Positions 53,661 through 62,494 of a DNA stretch of 64,000 nt are shown piece after piece. This stretch comes from Aureimonas sp. AU22 (GTDB lineage Bacteria; Pseudomonadota; Alphaproteobacteria; Rhizobiales; Rhizobiaceae), in NCBI RefSeq assembly GCF_001463745.1, contig NZ_BBWJ01000056.1, positions 1 to 64,000 of the forward strand, in the 5' to 3' direction. How positions within the stretch are numbered: position 1 is the first letter of the stretch; each line of letters starts with the position of its first letter. A model generated the notes under the pieces. It was not told where the DNA came from and ran no database searches. It saw only the letters and a program-made list of their open reading frames with translations. The translations under genes and the position numbers were made by a program.

Positions 53661-55309
53661 CGACCCGCCCCCGCCAGCTCGGAAACCTGAGCCGGCGTCG
53701 GCGCGGCGCGGCAGGGCGCGAAGGCGTCGAGGCCGGCGTCGTAGACCTTCGTGCGCAGATCCTGGAGGCCGATCAGCGTGTGGAACAGGTTGTCGTGCGA
53801 GAGCGGCGCGTCGCGCCGACCGGCAAGGCAGGCGGTGTCGACGCCCATATCCCCGGCGAATCCGTCGGAGAACCAGGCGATCATCGGCACGCGGGTCTGC
53901 GTCGTGGGCGCGAACACATAGGGCATCGCATGCAGGTAGATGCCGTTCTCGCCGAGCGACTCGCCATGGTCCGAAACGTAGAGCATCGCGGTGTCGAAGT
54001 CGGTGCGCGCCTTCAGCCGGTCGATCGTCTGCGCCAGGACATGGTCGGTGTAGAGGATCGTGTTGTCGTAGGCGTTGATGATCTCCTCACGCTTGCAGTC
54101 GGCGAACTCGGCGGTGCGGCAGGCCGGCGCGAAGCGCTCGAAGCCTGCGGGATAGCGCAGGTAGTAGGTCGGCCCATGGCTGCCGAGCTGGTGCAGAACG
54201 ATCACCGTGTCCTTCGTGATCGTCTTCAGTTCGGCCTCCAGCCGGTCGGTCAGGATCTCGTCGTGGCACTCGCCGCCCTCGCAGAAGCGCGGGTCGCCGC
54301 CACCCGGCAGGAACGTGTAGGGCACGCGGTCCGCCACGTGGTAGGCGCCCGTGTCGTTGTCGATCCAGCGCACGTCGATGCCGCCATGCCCGAGGACGTC
54401 GAGGACGTTCTCGACCGAGCGCGCCTTTTCGTCGGAATGGCCGGCGCGGGTAAGGTTGGAGAACATGCAGGGCACCGACACGGCGGTCGAGGTGCCGCAG
54501 CTCGACACGTCCGTGAAGGATACGACGCCGCGCGCGGCAAGCTCGGGATTGGTGTCGCGGTCGTAGCCGTTCAGGGAGAAGTTCTGGGCGCGCGCGGTCT
54601 CGCCGACCACGAGGACGGTCACCACAGGCTTGCGCGCGGCCGCGAGCCGGGGACCGGCGACGGCGTCGGTCCCGAGCGGGGCGACCACATAGGTCCGCTC
54701 GCCGTCCCAATGCTGGCCGTACTTGACGAGGGCGACCACGGGCGCGAGCGGGTTGAGGCTGGCCATCAGGTCGCGGTGCATGCGGAAGGTCGAGGCGTAG
54801 CTGGGGTAGAAGGCGAGCGTGATGGCGAGCGCCACGCCGAGGCTCGGCACGATCGCGGCGACGTTCCAGCGGACCTTGCGCCAGAACGGGCGATGGCGCA
54901 CCCGCACGAGCATCACCAGCGCGGCCGGCAGGAGCCCGAAGAGCGCGAGATGCGTGAGGAACCCGGCGGTGACGAGATGCCCCGCCTCGGCGCCGGTCGT
55001 CTGTGCGACATTGGCGATCATCGTGCGATCGATGAGGATGCCGTAGCTGTCGACATAGTAGGAGGCGACGGCCGACACGAGCACGAAGGCGATCACCACC
55101 GGCTTGACGAGATAGCGCACCGACACGGCCGCCAATGCCGAGAACAGGATCAGGAACAGGCCGAGCCCGAGGGCCGCGAGGTGCAGCGGATGGTCGGCGA
55201 AGTAGAGGAGGCCCTTGCGCCAGAAGGTGCCGTTGGTCACGAACACGAGGTAGGCTGCGCTCAACGCCACGAGAGGCAGGCTGCCGATGGCGGGTCTGGC
55301 AAGTCGCAT
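53657..55309 (-). CDS. eptA: Lipid A phosphoethanolamine transferase
   Basis: 550 residues: five N-terminal membrane helices (to about 165) and a periplasmic alkaline-phosphatase-fold domain. Zinc and catalytic positions are VVGETARAQNFSL (Glu237), CGTSTAVSVPCMFS with the nucleophilic Thr, HQLGSHGP, and VSDHGESLGE. The family includes EptA and MCR enzymes, which decorate lipid A and give polymyxin resistance. Divergent from a two-component system at 55468. Confidence 0.92.
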   Translation of the reverse strand: MRLARPAIGSLPLVALSAAYLVFVTNGTFWRKGLLYFADHPLHLAALGLGLFLILFSALAAVSVRYLVKPVVIAFVLVSAVASYYVDSYGILIDRTMIANVAQTTGAEAGHLVTAGFLTHLALFGLLPAALVMLVRVRHRPFWRKVRWNVAAIVPSLGVALAITLAFYPSYASTFRMHRDLMASLNPLAPVVALVKYGQHWDGERTYVVAPLGTDAVAGPRLAAARKPVVTVLVVGETARAQNFSLNGYDRDTNPELAARGVVSFTDVSSCGTSTAVSVPCMFSNLTRAGHSDEKARSVENVLDVLGHGGIDVRWIDNDTGAYHVADRVPYTFLPGGGDPRFCEGGECHDEILTDRLEAELKTITKDTVIVLHQLGSHGPTYYLRYPAGFERFAPACRTAEFADCKREEIINAYDNTILYTDHVLAQTIDRLKARTDFDTAMLYVSDHGESLGENGIYLHAMPYVFAPTTQTRVPMIAWFSDGFAGDMGVDTACLAGRRDAPLSHDNLFHTLIGLQDLRTKVYDAGLDAFAPCRAAPTPAQVSELAGAGR

Positions 55310-55383
55310 GGAGAGGGATCCGATGAGGGGCGATGGTCCGTTCGACCCTCATAGCGGGAGCACCCCGGCACGACGTCGCCGGG

Positions 55384-55403
55384 ACTATACGCTTTCGTAT
55401 AGT
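55384..55403. promoter_or_regulatory. Perfect palindrome between eptA and the two-component genes
   Basis: ACTATACG-CTTT-CGTATAGT is an 8+8 perfect inverted repeat in the divergent region, 75 bases from eptA and 65 from the regulator. It is A+T-rich for this genome and may be an operator or contain a -10 element (TATAGT). Confidence 0.55.
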
Positions 55404-55420
55404 GGGGTCGGCGCGCGTGA

Positions 55421-55440
55421 AGCGTGCCCTAAAGCACGCT
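55421..55440 (+). other. Leader hairpin of the regulator gene
   Basis: AGCGTGC (55421-55427) and GCACGCT (55434-55440) are perfect complements around CCTAAA, 27 bases before the GTG start of the response regulator. Confidence 0.45.
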
Positions 55441-55467
55441 AGAAGCGGGACGAGAAGAGGAGGCCGC

Positions 55468-56148
55468 GTGAAGGTACTGCTGGTCGAGGACGACGCGTCC
55501 ACCGCCGCCTACGTGTGCAACGGCTTACGCGAGGAGGGGCACGAGGTGGACCATGCGGCCCGAGGCGGGCTCGGCCTCGAGCTGGCGCTGACCCGGCCCT
55601 ACGACGCGGCCGTGGTCGACCGGATGCTGCCCGATCTCGACGGCCTGTCCCTCCTGAAGGCCCTGCGCGCGGCCGGACGGCGCACGCCGGCGATCTTCCT
55701 GACGGCGGTCGGCGGGGTCGACGACCGGGTGGAGGGCCTGGAGGCGGGCGCCGACGACTACCTCCTCAAGCCCTTCGCCTTTTCCGAGCTGATGGCACGC
55801 CTCAACGCGCTGGCCCGGCGCGTGACGCCCGAGCGGCGCGAGGAGACGGTGCTCACCGTCGGGGACCTCGAGATGAACCTCATCTCGCGCGCCGTCTCGC
55901 GCGGGGGCCAGGCGATCGAGCTTCAGCCGCGCGAGTTCCGGCTCCTCGAATACATGATGCGCAACCGGGGCCGGGTGCTGACGCGCACCATGCTTCTGGA
56001 GCGGGTCTGGGAATTCCATTTCGACCCCAAGACCAACGTCGTCGAAACCCATGTCAGCCGCCTGCGCGCCAAGGTGGACCGTCCTTTCGGCCCTGAAATG
56101 ATCCGCACGGTGCGCGGCTCCGGCTATCTCCTCGATGCGCCTGCCTGA
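55468..56148 (+). CDS. OmpR/PmrA-family response regulator
   Basis: 226 residues: receiver with VEDD pocket, phospho-acceptor Asp51 (VVDRMLPDLDG), and Lys in LLKPFAF; C-terminal winged helix with LQPREFRLLEYMMRNRGRVLTR and NVVETHVSRLRAKVD. Start is GTG 55468 with AAGAGGAGG upstream. Overlaps the sensor kinase by 14 bases. Divergent to eptA, which it probably controls. Confidence 0.92.
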   Translation: MKVLLVEDDASTAAYVCNGLREEGHEVDHAARGGLGLELALTRPYDAAVVDRMLPDLDGLSLLKALRAAGRRTPAIFLTAVGGVDDRVEGLEAGADDYLLKPFAFSELMARLNALARRVTPERREETVLTVGDLEMNLISRAVSRGGQAIELQPREFRLLEYMMRNRGRVLTRTMLLERVWEFHFDPKTNVVETHVSRLRAKVDRPFGPEMIRTVRGSGYLLDAPA

Positions 56149-57517
56149 CCGCTTCCGGACCATCTCCTTCCGCCTGTCGCTCGGCTACGGGCTGATGTTC
56201 GGCCTGTCGGCCGTGGCGATCATGGCCGTCACCTACGTGGCGGCGAGCAGCCAGATGGAGGGCATCGTGCGCGCCTCCATCGCCGAGGACCTCGCGCTCT
56301 TCGCCCATGGCTTCAAGGAGGGCGGCGAAGGGGGCCTGCGCCAGGAGGTGCAGGAGCGGGTCGACAGCGCGGCCGCGGACCGCTTCTTCCTGCTGCTCGG
56401 CCCGAACGGCGAGCGTGTCGCTGGCAACCTGCCGACGTCGGCCTGGATCGCGGGGGTCAGCGCCACCCACCTGTCGCACGCGGCACCGGAGGCGATGGAG
56501 GGCGCGCGGGGCGACACGCTCTATGCCGAAGGGATCTCGCTCGGCGACTACCGGGTTCTAGCCGCGCGGCGCTCCGACATCCTGGAGGTGATCCGGTCGA
56601 TCCTCCTGTCGGCGATCCTGTCGGGCTGCGTGGTGACGGTGGCGCTGGCGCTCGTCGGGGGCATCGTCGTGGGGCTCGGTCCGAGCCGGCGGGTCGACGC
56701 GATCGCCGCGACCACGCGCTCCATCGTGGAGGGACGCCTCGACCTGCGCCTGCCCGTTTCGGGCCGCGGCGACGAGCTCGATCGCCTCGCCACCGACATC
56801 AACGCGATGCTGGCCCGGATCGAGACCCTGGTGGAAAGCCTGCGCCAGGTCTCGGCCGACATCGCCCACGACCTGCGCACGCCGCTCGCCCGGCTGCGTC
56901 AGGGACTGGAGGGGATCGGCCGCACGCGCGACAAGGCCGGACTGGAGCGCGCCGTGGAAGCGGCGGTGGCCGAAACCGACGCGATCATCGAGACCTTCAA
57001 CGCGCTTCTGCGCATCGCCCAGATCGACGCGGGCGCACGCAAGGCACGCTTCCGCCCAATCGATCTGTCGGAGCTCTGCGAGCGCGTCGCCGACGCCTAC
57101 GGCGAGGTGGCCGTCGACGCCGGGCACGACCTGTCGACGGCGATCGACCGGAGGCTTGCCATCACCGGCGACGCCGACCTCCTGACGCAGCTCCTCGCCA
57201 ATCTCGTGGAGAACGCGATCACCCATGTGCCGGCGCCCGGCCGCATCCGGCTCGCCGCGCGGCGCGAGGCCGGGGGCGCGCTCCTCGAAGTCGCCGACAA
57301 CGGGCCGGGTGTGCCGGAAGCGGAGCGGACCCGGATCTTCCGCCGGCTCTACCGGCTCGACCGCAGCCGCTCGACGCCCGGCCACGGGCTCGGCCTCGCG
57401 CTCGTCGCCTCGATCGCCGAACTGCACGGGGCACGGATCGACGTCGGCAGTGCCGACCCCGGCCTCGTCATGCGGGTCGTCTTTCCGCCCGAAGCGCTGG
57501 CCGGGCGAAGCGGATGA
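56135..57517 (+). CDS. Sensor histidine kinase (PmrB/QseC-like)
   Basis: 460 residues: two membrane helices (about 14-36 and 156-180) around a periplasmic loop, HAMP, HisKA with His245 (SADIAHDLRTPLARL), HATPase with NLVENAITHVP, DNGPGVPEAER and GHGLGLALV. Partner of the upstream regulator. The periplasmic loop lacks a recognisable ExxE iron motif. Its 3' end overlaps the convergent btuD by 50 bases. Confidence 0.92.
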   Translation: MRLPDRFRTISFRLSLGYGLMFGLSAVAIMAVTYVAASSQMEGIVRASIAEDLALFAHGFKEGGEGGLRQEVQERVDSAAADRFFLLLGPNGERVAGNLPTSAWIAGVSATHLSHAAPEAMEGARGDTLYAEGISLGDYRVLAARRSDILEVIRSILLSAILSGCVVTVALALVGGIVVGLGPSRRVDAIAATTRSIVEGRLDLRLPVSGRGDELDRLATDINAMLARIETLVESLRQVSADIAHDLRTPLARLRQGLEGIGRTRDKAGLERAVEAAVAETDAIIETFNALLRIAQIDAGARKARFRPIDLSELCERVADAYGEVAVDAGHDLSTAIDRRLAITGDADLLTQLLANLVENAITHVPAPGRIRLAARREAGGALLEVADNGPGVPEAERTRIFRRLYRLDRSRSTPGHGLGLALVASIAELHGARIDVGSADPGLVMRVVFPPEALAGRSG

Positions 57518-58256
57518 AGGGACGCGCGTCGGCGCCGATCTCGACCTCTGCCGCCACCTTGAACACCTCCGCGATGAGGCCCGGCGTCAGCACCGCGGTC
57601 GGCGCGCCCACGGCGACGAGGCGCCCGGCCTCCATCACCGCGATCCGGTCGGCGAACATGGCGGCGTGGTTGAGGTCGTGGAGCGCGGCCAGCACCGTGC
57701 CGCCGCGCCGGCGCACCAGCGCGAGGAGGCCGAACTGGTGCTCGACGTCTAGGTGGTTGGTCGGCTCGTCGAGGACGAGCACTTGCGGCTCCTGCGCGAG
57801 CGCCCGGGCGATGTGAAGGCGCTGGCGCTCGCCGCCCGACAGGGAATGCCAGAGCCGTTCGGCGAAGGGCGCCATGTCGACGGCCTCGAGCGCCCCGGCG
57901 ACGATCGCGTCGTCGCGTGTCCCCCAGGGCGACAGTGCGCCGAGATGGGGCGTGCGCCCGAGCTCCACCGCCTGGCGCGCGGTGAGCCGCTCCGTCGTCT
58001 CGGCCTGCTGCTCGACGAGGGCGAGGACGCGGGCGATGTCCCGCCGATGCATCCCCGACAGCGGCCGGCCGTCCAGCGTCACCGCGCCGCCGTGCGGGCG
58101 CTTCAGACCCGCCAGCATCGCGATCACCGTCGTCTTGCCCGATCCGTTCGGGCCGACGAGCGCCAGGAACTCGCCGGGCCGCGCCTCCAGCGACACGCCG
58201 TCGACGATTGCACGCCCGCCTGCGCGGAACGTCAGGTCGTTCGCCGCGAGCCTCAT
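57468..58256 (-). CDS. btuD: Cobalamin ABC transporter ATPase
   Basis: 262 residues: Walker A GPNGSGKTT, signature LSGGERQRLHIARAL, Walker B VLVLDEPTNHLD, and switch HDLNHA, of the FecCD-associated ATPase group. The sequence alone fits siderophore or heme import too; the upstream cobalamin riboswitch decides for vitamin B12. Overlaps btuC by four bases. Confidence 0.88.
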   Translation of the reverse strand: MRLAANDLTFRAGGRAIVDGVSLEARPGEFLALVGPNGSGKTTVIAMLAGLKRPHGGAVTLDGRPLSGMHRRDIARVLALVEQQAETTERLTARQAVELGRTPHLGALSPWGTRDDAIVAGALEAVDMAPFAERLWHSLSGGERQRLHIARALAQEPQVLVLDEPTNHLDVEHQFGLLALVRRRGGTVLAALHDLNHAAMFADRIAVMEAGRLVAVGAPTAVLTPGLIAEVFKVAAEVEIGADARPFIRFARPALRAERRPA

Positions 58257-59299
58257 CGCCCGCCCGCCCCGTTCGCCACCGGACGGTGGATGAGGATCAG
58301 CGCGAAGGCCGGCGCGCCGACGAGCGCCGTCATCACGCCGATCGGCAGGACCTGGCCGGGGATGGCGGTGCGCGACAGGACGTCGGCGGCGATCATGAAG
58401 AGGGCGCCGATCAGGGCGCTGGCGGGCAGGAGCGCGCCGTGGCGCACGCCGACGACGAGGCGGGCGGCATGCGGGATCACGAGACCGACAAAGCCGACCG
58501 AGCCGACGATCGAGACCATGACCGCCGTCATCAGCGCGGTTGCCCCGATCAGCACCGCCCGCACCCGGCGCACGGGAATGCCGAGGGTGGCGGCCGAGGC
58601 GGTGCCGAAGGCGAAGGCGTCGAGCGCGCGGGCGTGGAGGAGACAGACGGCGAGGCCCGCCAGCGCCACGGGAACGGCGAGCGCCGCGTCCGGCCAGCGC
58701 ACGCCCGACAGGTTGCCGAGCAGCCAGAACATGATGCCCCGCGCCTGGTCGGCGGTGGCGGACTTGGTGACGATGAGCGAGGTCAGCGCGTTGAAGAGCT
58801 GCGAGCCGGCGATGCCCGCGAGGATGATCGCCGCAGGCCCGCGCCCGGCCAGCACGGCGAGGCCGGAGACCAGCGCGAAGGCGAGGAGCGCCCCGGCGAG
58901 CGCGCCGAGCGGCAGGGACAGGAGCCCGCCGCCGAGCCCGAGGATGGCGACCGCCACGGCGCCCGACGAGGCCCCGGCCGAGATGCCGAGGAGATAGGGG
59001 TCGGCGAGCGGGTTGCGCAGGAGGGACTGGAGGACGGAACCGGACACGGCGAGCGCCGCCCCGCAGGCGGCCGCCACCACCGCCCGCGACAGGCGGTAGT
59101 TCCAGACGATGCCCTCGTCGATCGGATCGAGCGCGTATCCTCCGCCCCAGATGCGGTTGGCGATCGTCGCCGCGACCGTGTCGAACGGGATGCGCGTCTC
59201 CCCCACCGCCGCTCCGAACACCAGGGCGGCGAGGAGGAGCGCGAGGGCGCCGATGGCGAAGCCGGCGGCGCGTGCCGGATGGGCGGTGGCCCGGCTCAC
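58253..59299 (-). CDS. btuC: Cobalamin ABC transporter permease (FecCD family)
   Basis: 348 residues, about ten membrane helices. FecCD motifs RLSRAVVAAACGAALAVSGSVLQ, RNPLADPYLLGISAGASSGA and GFVGLVIPHAARL. The start is GTG 59299, overlapping the btuF stop (GTGA). No ATG is well placed. Confidence 0.88.
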   Translation of the reverse strand: MSRATAHPARAAGFAIGALALLLAALVFGAAVGETRIPFDTVAATIANRIWGGGYALDPIDEGIVWNYRLSRAVVAAACGAALAVSGSVLQSLLRNPLADPYLLGISAGASSGAVAVAILGLGGGLLSLPLGALAGALLAFALVSGLAVLAGRGPAAIILAGIAGSQLFNALTSLIVTKSATADQARGIMFWLLGNLSGVRWPDAALAVPVALAGLAVCLLHARALDAFAFGTASAATLGIPVRRVRAVLIGATALMTAVMVSIVGSVGFVGLVIPHAARLVVGVRHGALLPASALIGALFMIAADVLSRTAIPGQVLPIGVMTALVGAPAFALILIHRPVANGAGGR

Positions 59300-60315
59300 T
59301 GCGCGAGGCCGGCCTTTGCGAGCGCGTCGGCTAGAACCTCGATGCCGTCGACCGTGCGGATCGTCGGGTTCATCGCCTGCGCGTCCATCTCGACGACGCG
59401 GCCATCCTTCACGGCGGGCATCAGGCTGGCGACGGGGTCGGTGCGCAGGAACTCGAGCTTCACCGCGATGTCGTCGGCGGGAAAGCGGCGGCGGTCCATT
59501 TTGCCGGCGACGATCACCGTCGGGTTCGCGCGCGCGACCGTCTCCCAGCCGACCGTCGGCCATTCCTCCTGGCTGTCGATGACGTTTCGCACCCCCAGCA
59601 GCGACAGGATATAGCCCGGCGCGCCGCTCTGCCCGGCGACATAGGGGTCGATATCGCCTTCTGCCGAGGAGAACCAGAACACCGCCGAGGTGCCCTCCTT
59701 CAGCCCGGCGATCTTCGCCTTGGCCGCCGTCTCGCGAGCCTTGAGGTCGGCCACCAGCGCCGCGCCCTCGTCCCCGACGTCGAAGATGCGGGCGAGGTCC
59801 TCGACCTCCTGATAGACGAGGTCCATGGTGAACCTAGCCGTGCGCGTGCCGTCGCCGCCGCCCGAGTTGTCCTTGCCTTTGCAGTCGGCGGGCGAGGTGT
59901 AGACCGGAATGCCGAGCTCACCGAACTGCTCCGGGGTCGCGACCACGCCCTGCGGCCCCACCTGCCACTCGAACTGCGTGGTCACGAGGTCGGGACGCTC
60001 GGCGACGACGCTCTCGAAGCTCGGGTCGTTGTCGGCGAGGCGCTTCACCCCGGCGTTCGCCGCCTCGTAGCCCGGCAGCACCGGACCGACCCAGAGAGCG
60101 GTTCCCGCGACCTTCTCCGACAGGCCGAGCAGGTAGAGGATCTCGGTGGTGGACTGGCCGATCGAGACGGTGCGCGAAGGGGCCTTCTCGAAGCGGAGCG
60201 TGCGGCCGCAGTTCTCCAGCTCCAGCGGATACTGCGTCGGGGCGGCGAGGGCCGCGCCGGTGGAGAGGATGACGGCGAGGAGGCTGAGGGCGGCCGGTCG
60301 GCGAAAGGATGTCAT
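59296..60315 (-). CDS. btuF: Cobalamin-binding periplasmic protein
   Basis: 339 residues, signal peptide ending near ALA-AP (residue 25), class III solute-binding fold with a bridging helix. SIGQSTTEILYLLGLSEKVAG and RPDLVTTQFEW are typical of the BtuF/FhuD group. First gene of btuFCD, about 220 bases after the riboswitch. The C-terminal region includes VDGIEVLADAL. Confidence 0.88.
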   Translation of the reverse strand: MTSFRRPAALSLLAVILSTGAALAAPTQYPLELENCGRTLRFEKAPSRTVSIGQSTTEILYLLGLSEKVAGTALWVGPVLPGYEAANAGVKRLADNDPSFESVVAERPDLVTTQFEWQVGPQGVVATPEQFGELGIPVYTSPADCKGKDNSGGGDGTRTARFTMDLVYQEVEDLARIFDVGDEGAALVADLKARETAAKAKIAGLKEGTSAVFWFSSAEGDIDPYVAGQSGAPGYILSLLGVRNVIDSQEEWPTVGWETVARANPTVIVAGKMDRRRFPADDIAVKLEFLRTDPVASLMPAVKDGRVVEMDAQAMNPTIRTVDGIEVLADALAKAGLAQ

Positions 60316-60533
60316 GGACGGGTTCCGGGTGTGGACGGGCGCGGCTTCGCCATGCCGCGGCCTGCGGCTTGGGTCGGCCCTATTGATGGGATCGAGGAGC
60401 GCGGCGCCTCAGCGGCGCGCGGACGCTCGCGGGCGGAAGCAGAAAGGGGGAGTGTGGGCGCCAACGCGCCGAGGGTGAGCCGTCATGGGCATCCTTTCCG
60501 GGCATCCCCGCCCGAACGTGTGGATCTATCGCT
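60316..60533 (-). promoter_or_regulatory. btuF leader between riboswitch and start
   Basis: 218 bases of GC-rich leader. Short hairpin-forming runs are present (for example around 60399-60420 and 60347-60366) that could serve as the riboswitch expression platform. No T-tract terminator and no open gene seen. Confidence 0.4.
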
Positions 60534-60745
60534 GACGGCAGGTCTCCTGGCTCACGGAGGTCGCACCGATCATCTGCCTTCCCGCTCGCAGCCCGAGGGC
60601 CTTCGCAGTGGCATGGCGCCGGGGCGACCCGGCGGCCCGCCGCGCCCGTCCGAGGACCAGCGCGGGGATGATCGGCATCCGCTTACAGTTGCGGGGGCAG
60701 CCACGGTTTCGGCCCCGATTGGGTCGTCCTCACCGTGTTCCCTTT
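60534..60745 (-). ncRNA. Cobalamin riboswitch
   Basis: Reading leftward: GGGAACACGGTGAGG at the 5' side, then GCTGCCCCCGCAACTGTAAG and CGGATG of the conserved core, and near the 3' end the B12 box GCCAGGAGACCTGCC (complement at 60537-60551). These are the hallmark elements of the cobalamin (B12) riboswitch in the right order and spacing. It precedes btuFCD and should repress it when adenosylcobalamin is plentiful. Confidence 0.95.
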
Positions 60746-60959
60746 TAATTCCCCGAACTCGTCGTCTCGGGGAAACCGTCGGGTCGTGTCTACGGTCGTG
60801 GCGCCCCGGCGTCAACGGCTCAGCCGAAGGGGGCGGTCGTCAGCCACCTCACGAAAGAACCGGGTCGCTGAGCCGCCGAAGGGGTCGGTTTCTGCGGGTC
60901 AGTCGTTCCGGGGATCGACGTCAACGGCCGGGGCTCCCGGCCCATTCTCCGGAGTCCCC

Positions 60960-62090
60960 ATGACCCGCACCCTGTCGCTTCTTGCCGCGACCGCCCTGTC
61001 CGCCTCCGCCCTCCTCGCCGCGCCCACGGTCTCGCAGGCCGAGGGCGGTGCGGCGAGCGTGGAGAAGGTCGCCGACTTCCCCCACCAGGTCACGGGCGTC
61101 ACCGTGTCCGAGGACGGGCGCATCTTCGTCAATTTCCCGCGCTGGACGGAGGACTCGCCCGTTTCCGTCGCGGAGGTCGGCAAGGACGGCTCGATCAAGG
61201 CCTATCCGAACGACGACTGGAACGCGTGGCGCAACGCGCGCAAGGACGAGCTCTCGCCGGGCGACCACTTCGTCTGCGTGCAGAGCGTCGTCGCCGACGG
61301 CCGGGGCAGCGTCTGGGCGCTCGATGCCGGCGCGCCGGCGCAGAGCCTCCTCGTGCCGGGCGCGCCCAAGCTTGTGCGCATCGACCTGAAGACGAACGCC
61401 GCCACGAAGACCGTTCGCTTCGACGAGACGGTGGCACCCCAGGGGTCCTATCTCAACGACGTCCGCTTCTCGCCCGACGGCCGCCATGCGTTCATCACCG
61501 ACAGCGGGGCGAAGGGGGCGCTGGTGGTGGTCGACCTCGAATCCGGCAAGGCCAGGCGCGTGCTCGACGGCGATCCGTCGACGCAGGTGAAGAAGGGGCT
61601 CGTGGTGGAGGCGGACGCGGCGCCGCTGCGGCGGCCCGACGGGCGCGGCGTCGAGTTCTCGGCCGACGGCATCGCCCTGACGAAGGACGGCCGGCACCTC
61701 TACTGGCAGGCCATCAAGGGCGACACCCTGTACCGGATCGAGACGGCGGCGCTGGTCGAGGCGCTCGGCGGCGGTGCCGATCCGGCGGCCAAGGTCGAGC
61801 CGTACGGGAAGAACGGCGTCGCGGACGGGCTTCTCATCGGCCGCGACAGCGGCGACATGTACGTGACCGCGCCGCAGGACGACGCGGTGAAGATCCGCGA
61901 TCTCGCCGCCGGCGCGGCGGGCGAGGCGCGCGTCCTCGTCCAGGACGAGCGCCTGCGCTGGCCCGACACGTTGGCGGAAGGGCCGGACGGCACGGTCTAT
62001 GTCACGACCTCGCGCATCCAGGACAGCGCCTTCTTCAAGCCGGACGCGCCGGCCGCGCTCGCGACGCAGCTCTGGCGCATCGTTCGCTGA
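60960..62090 (+). CDS. Exported Yellow/MRJP-like beta-propeller protein
   Basis: 376 residues with a Sec signal (cleavage near VSQA-EG, residue 27). Propeller signatures of the royal-jelly/Yellow family: FVNFPRW, YLNDVRFSPDGRHAFITDSG and SADGIALTKDGRHLYWQ. It is a paralogue of the protein at 50985, though the pair is not very close. ATG 60960 follows the phrase GGAGTCCCC. Function unknown. Confidence 0.85.
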   Translation: MTRTLSLLAATALSASALLAAPTVSQAEGGAASVEKVADFPHQVTGVTVSEDGRIFVNFPRWTEDSPVSVAEVGKDGSIKAYPNDDWNAWRNARKDELSPGDHFVCVQSVVADGRGSVWALDAGAPAQSLLVPGAPKLVRIDLKTNAATKTVRFDETVAPQGSYLNDVRFSPDGRHAFITDSGAKGALVVVDLESGKARRVLDGDPSTQVKKGLVVEADAAPLRRPDGRGVEFSADGIALTKDGRHLYWQAIKGDTLYRIETAALVEALGGGADPAAKVEPYGKNGVADGLLIGRDSGDMYVTAPQDDAVKIRDLAAGAAGEARVLVQDERLRWPDTLAEGPDGTVYVTTSRIQDSAFFKPDAPAALATQLWRIVR

Positions 62091-62235
62091 CCGGACGCAG
62101 ACGGCCGCGGACGATGCCTCGTGCGAGGCGGCACCGAAAGGTCGTGGCGCCGGATGCGATGTCGATCCTGTAGCCTGCCATCAATCGGTCGCAAGGGGTG
62201 CGCATATTGACGCGGGGGACGTCCGGAGACGCGTC

Positions 62236-62397
62236 ATGTCACACCACTACGACGAAGGCAGGAAGGCATACACCGAGGGCAAGGCCCGGCACGACAACCC
62301 GTACGACATCAATTCCGAGGACTGGGCTCGGTGGATGGACGGGTTCGACCAGGCGGCCACGGAAGCGGAATACGGGTTACGCCGGTCGGCGAGCTAG
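62236..62397 (+). CDS. RMF-like small protein (53 aa)
   Basis: 53 residues: MSHHYDEGRKAYTEGKARHD, then NPYDINSEDWARWMDGFDQA. The spacing of Y...G..A...G...NPY and W..WM.GF..A follows the ribosome modulation factor pattern (GYQAG..GR...CPY and W..GWREA in E. coli RMF). It could bind ribosomes in stress or stationary phase, or belong to other RMF-fold small proteins. ATG 62236 follows GTCCGGAGACGCGTC. Confidence 0.65.
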   Translation: MSHHYDEGRKAYTEGKARHDNPYDINSEDWARWMDGFDQAATEAEYGLRRSAS

Positions 62398-62414
62398 AGC
62401 CTCGCCATCGAACG

Positions 62415-62441
62415 GGCGGGCGCCAGTCCATGGCGCCCGCC
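62415..62441. terminator. Hairpin between convergent genes
   Basis: GGCGGGCGCCA (62415-62425) and TGGCGCCCGCC (62431-62441) are perfect complements, 11 base pairs with loop GTCCA, between the RMF-like gene and the convergent LacI gene. No T tract on either side. Confidence 0.5.
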
Positions 62442-62494
62442 ACGCGCACGGCTGTGAACAGCGCGGCCCTCGTCCCCGGCCGCCGGTTCGACCC

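Noticed and set aside
57468-60315. Siderophore or heme importer as the role of the FecCD-type transporter.
   Set aside because: A complete cobalamin riboswitch precedes the operon.
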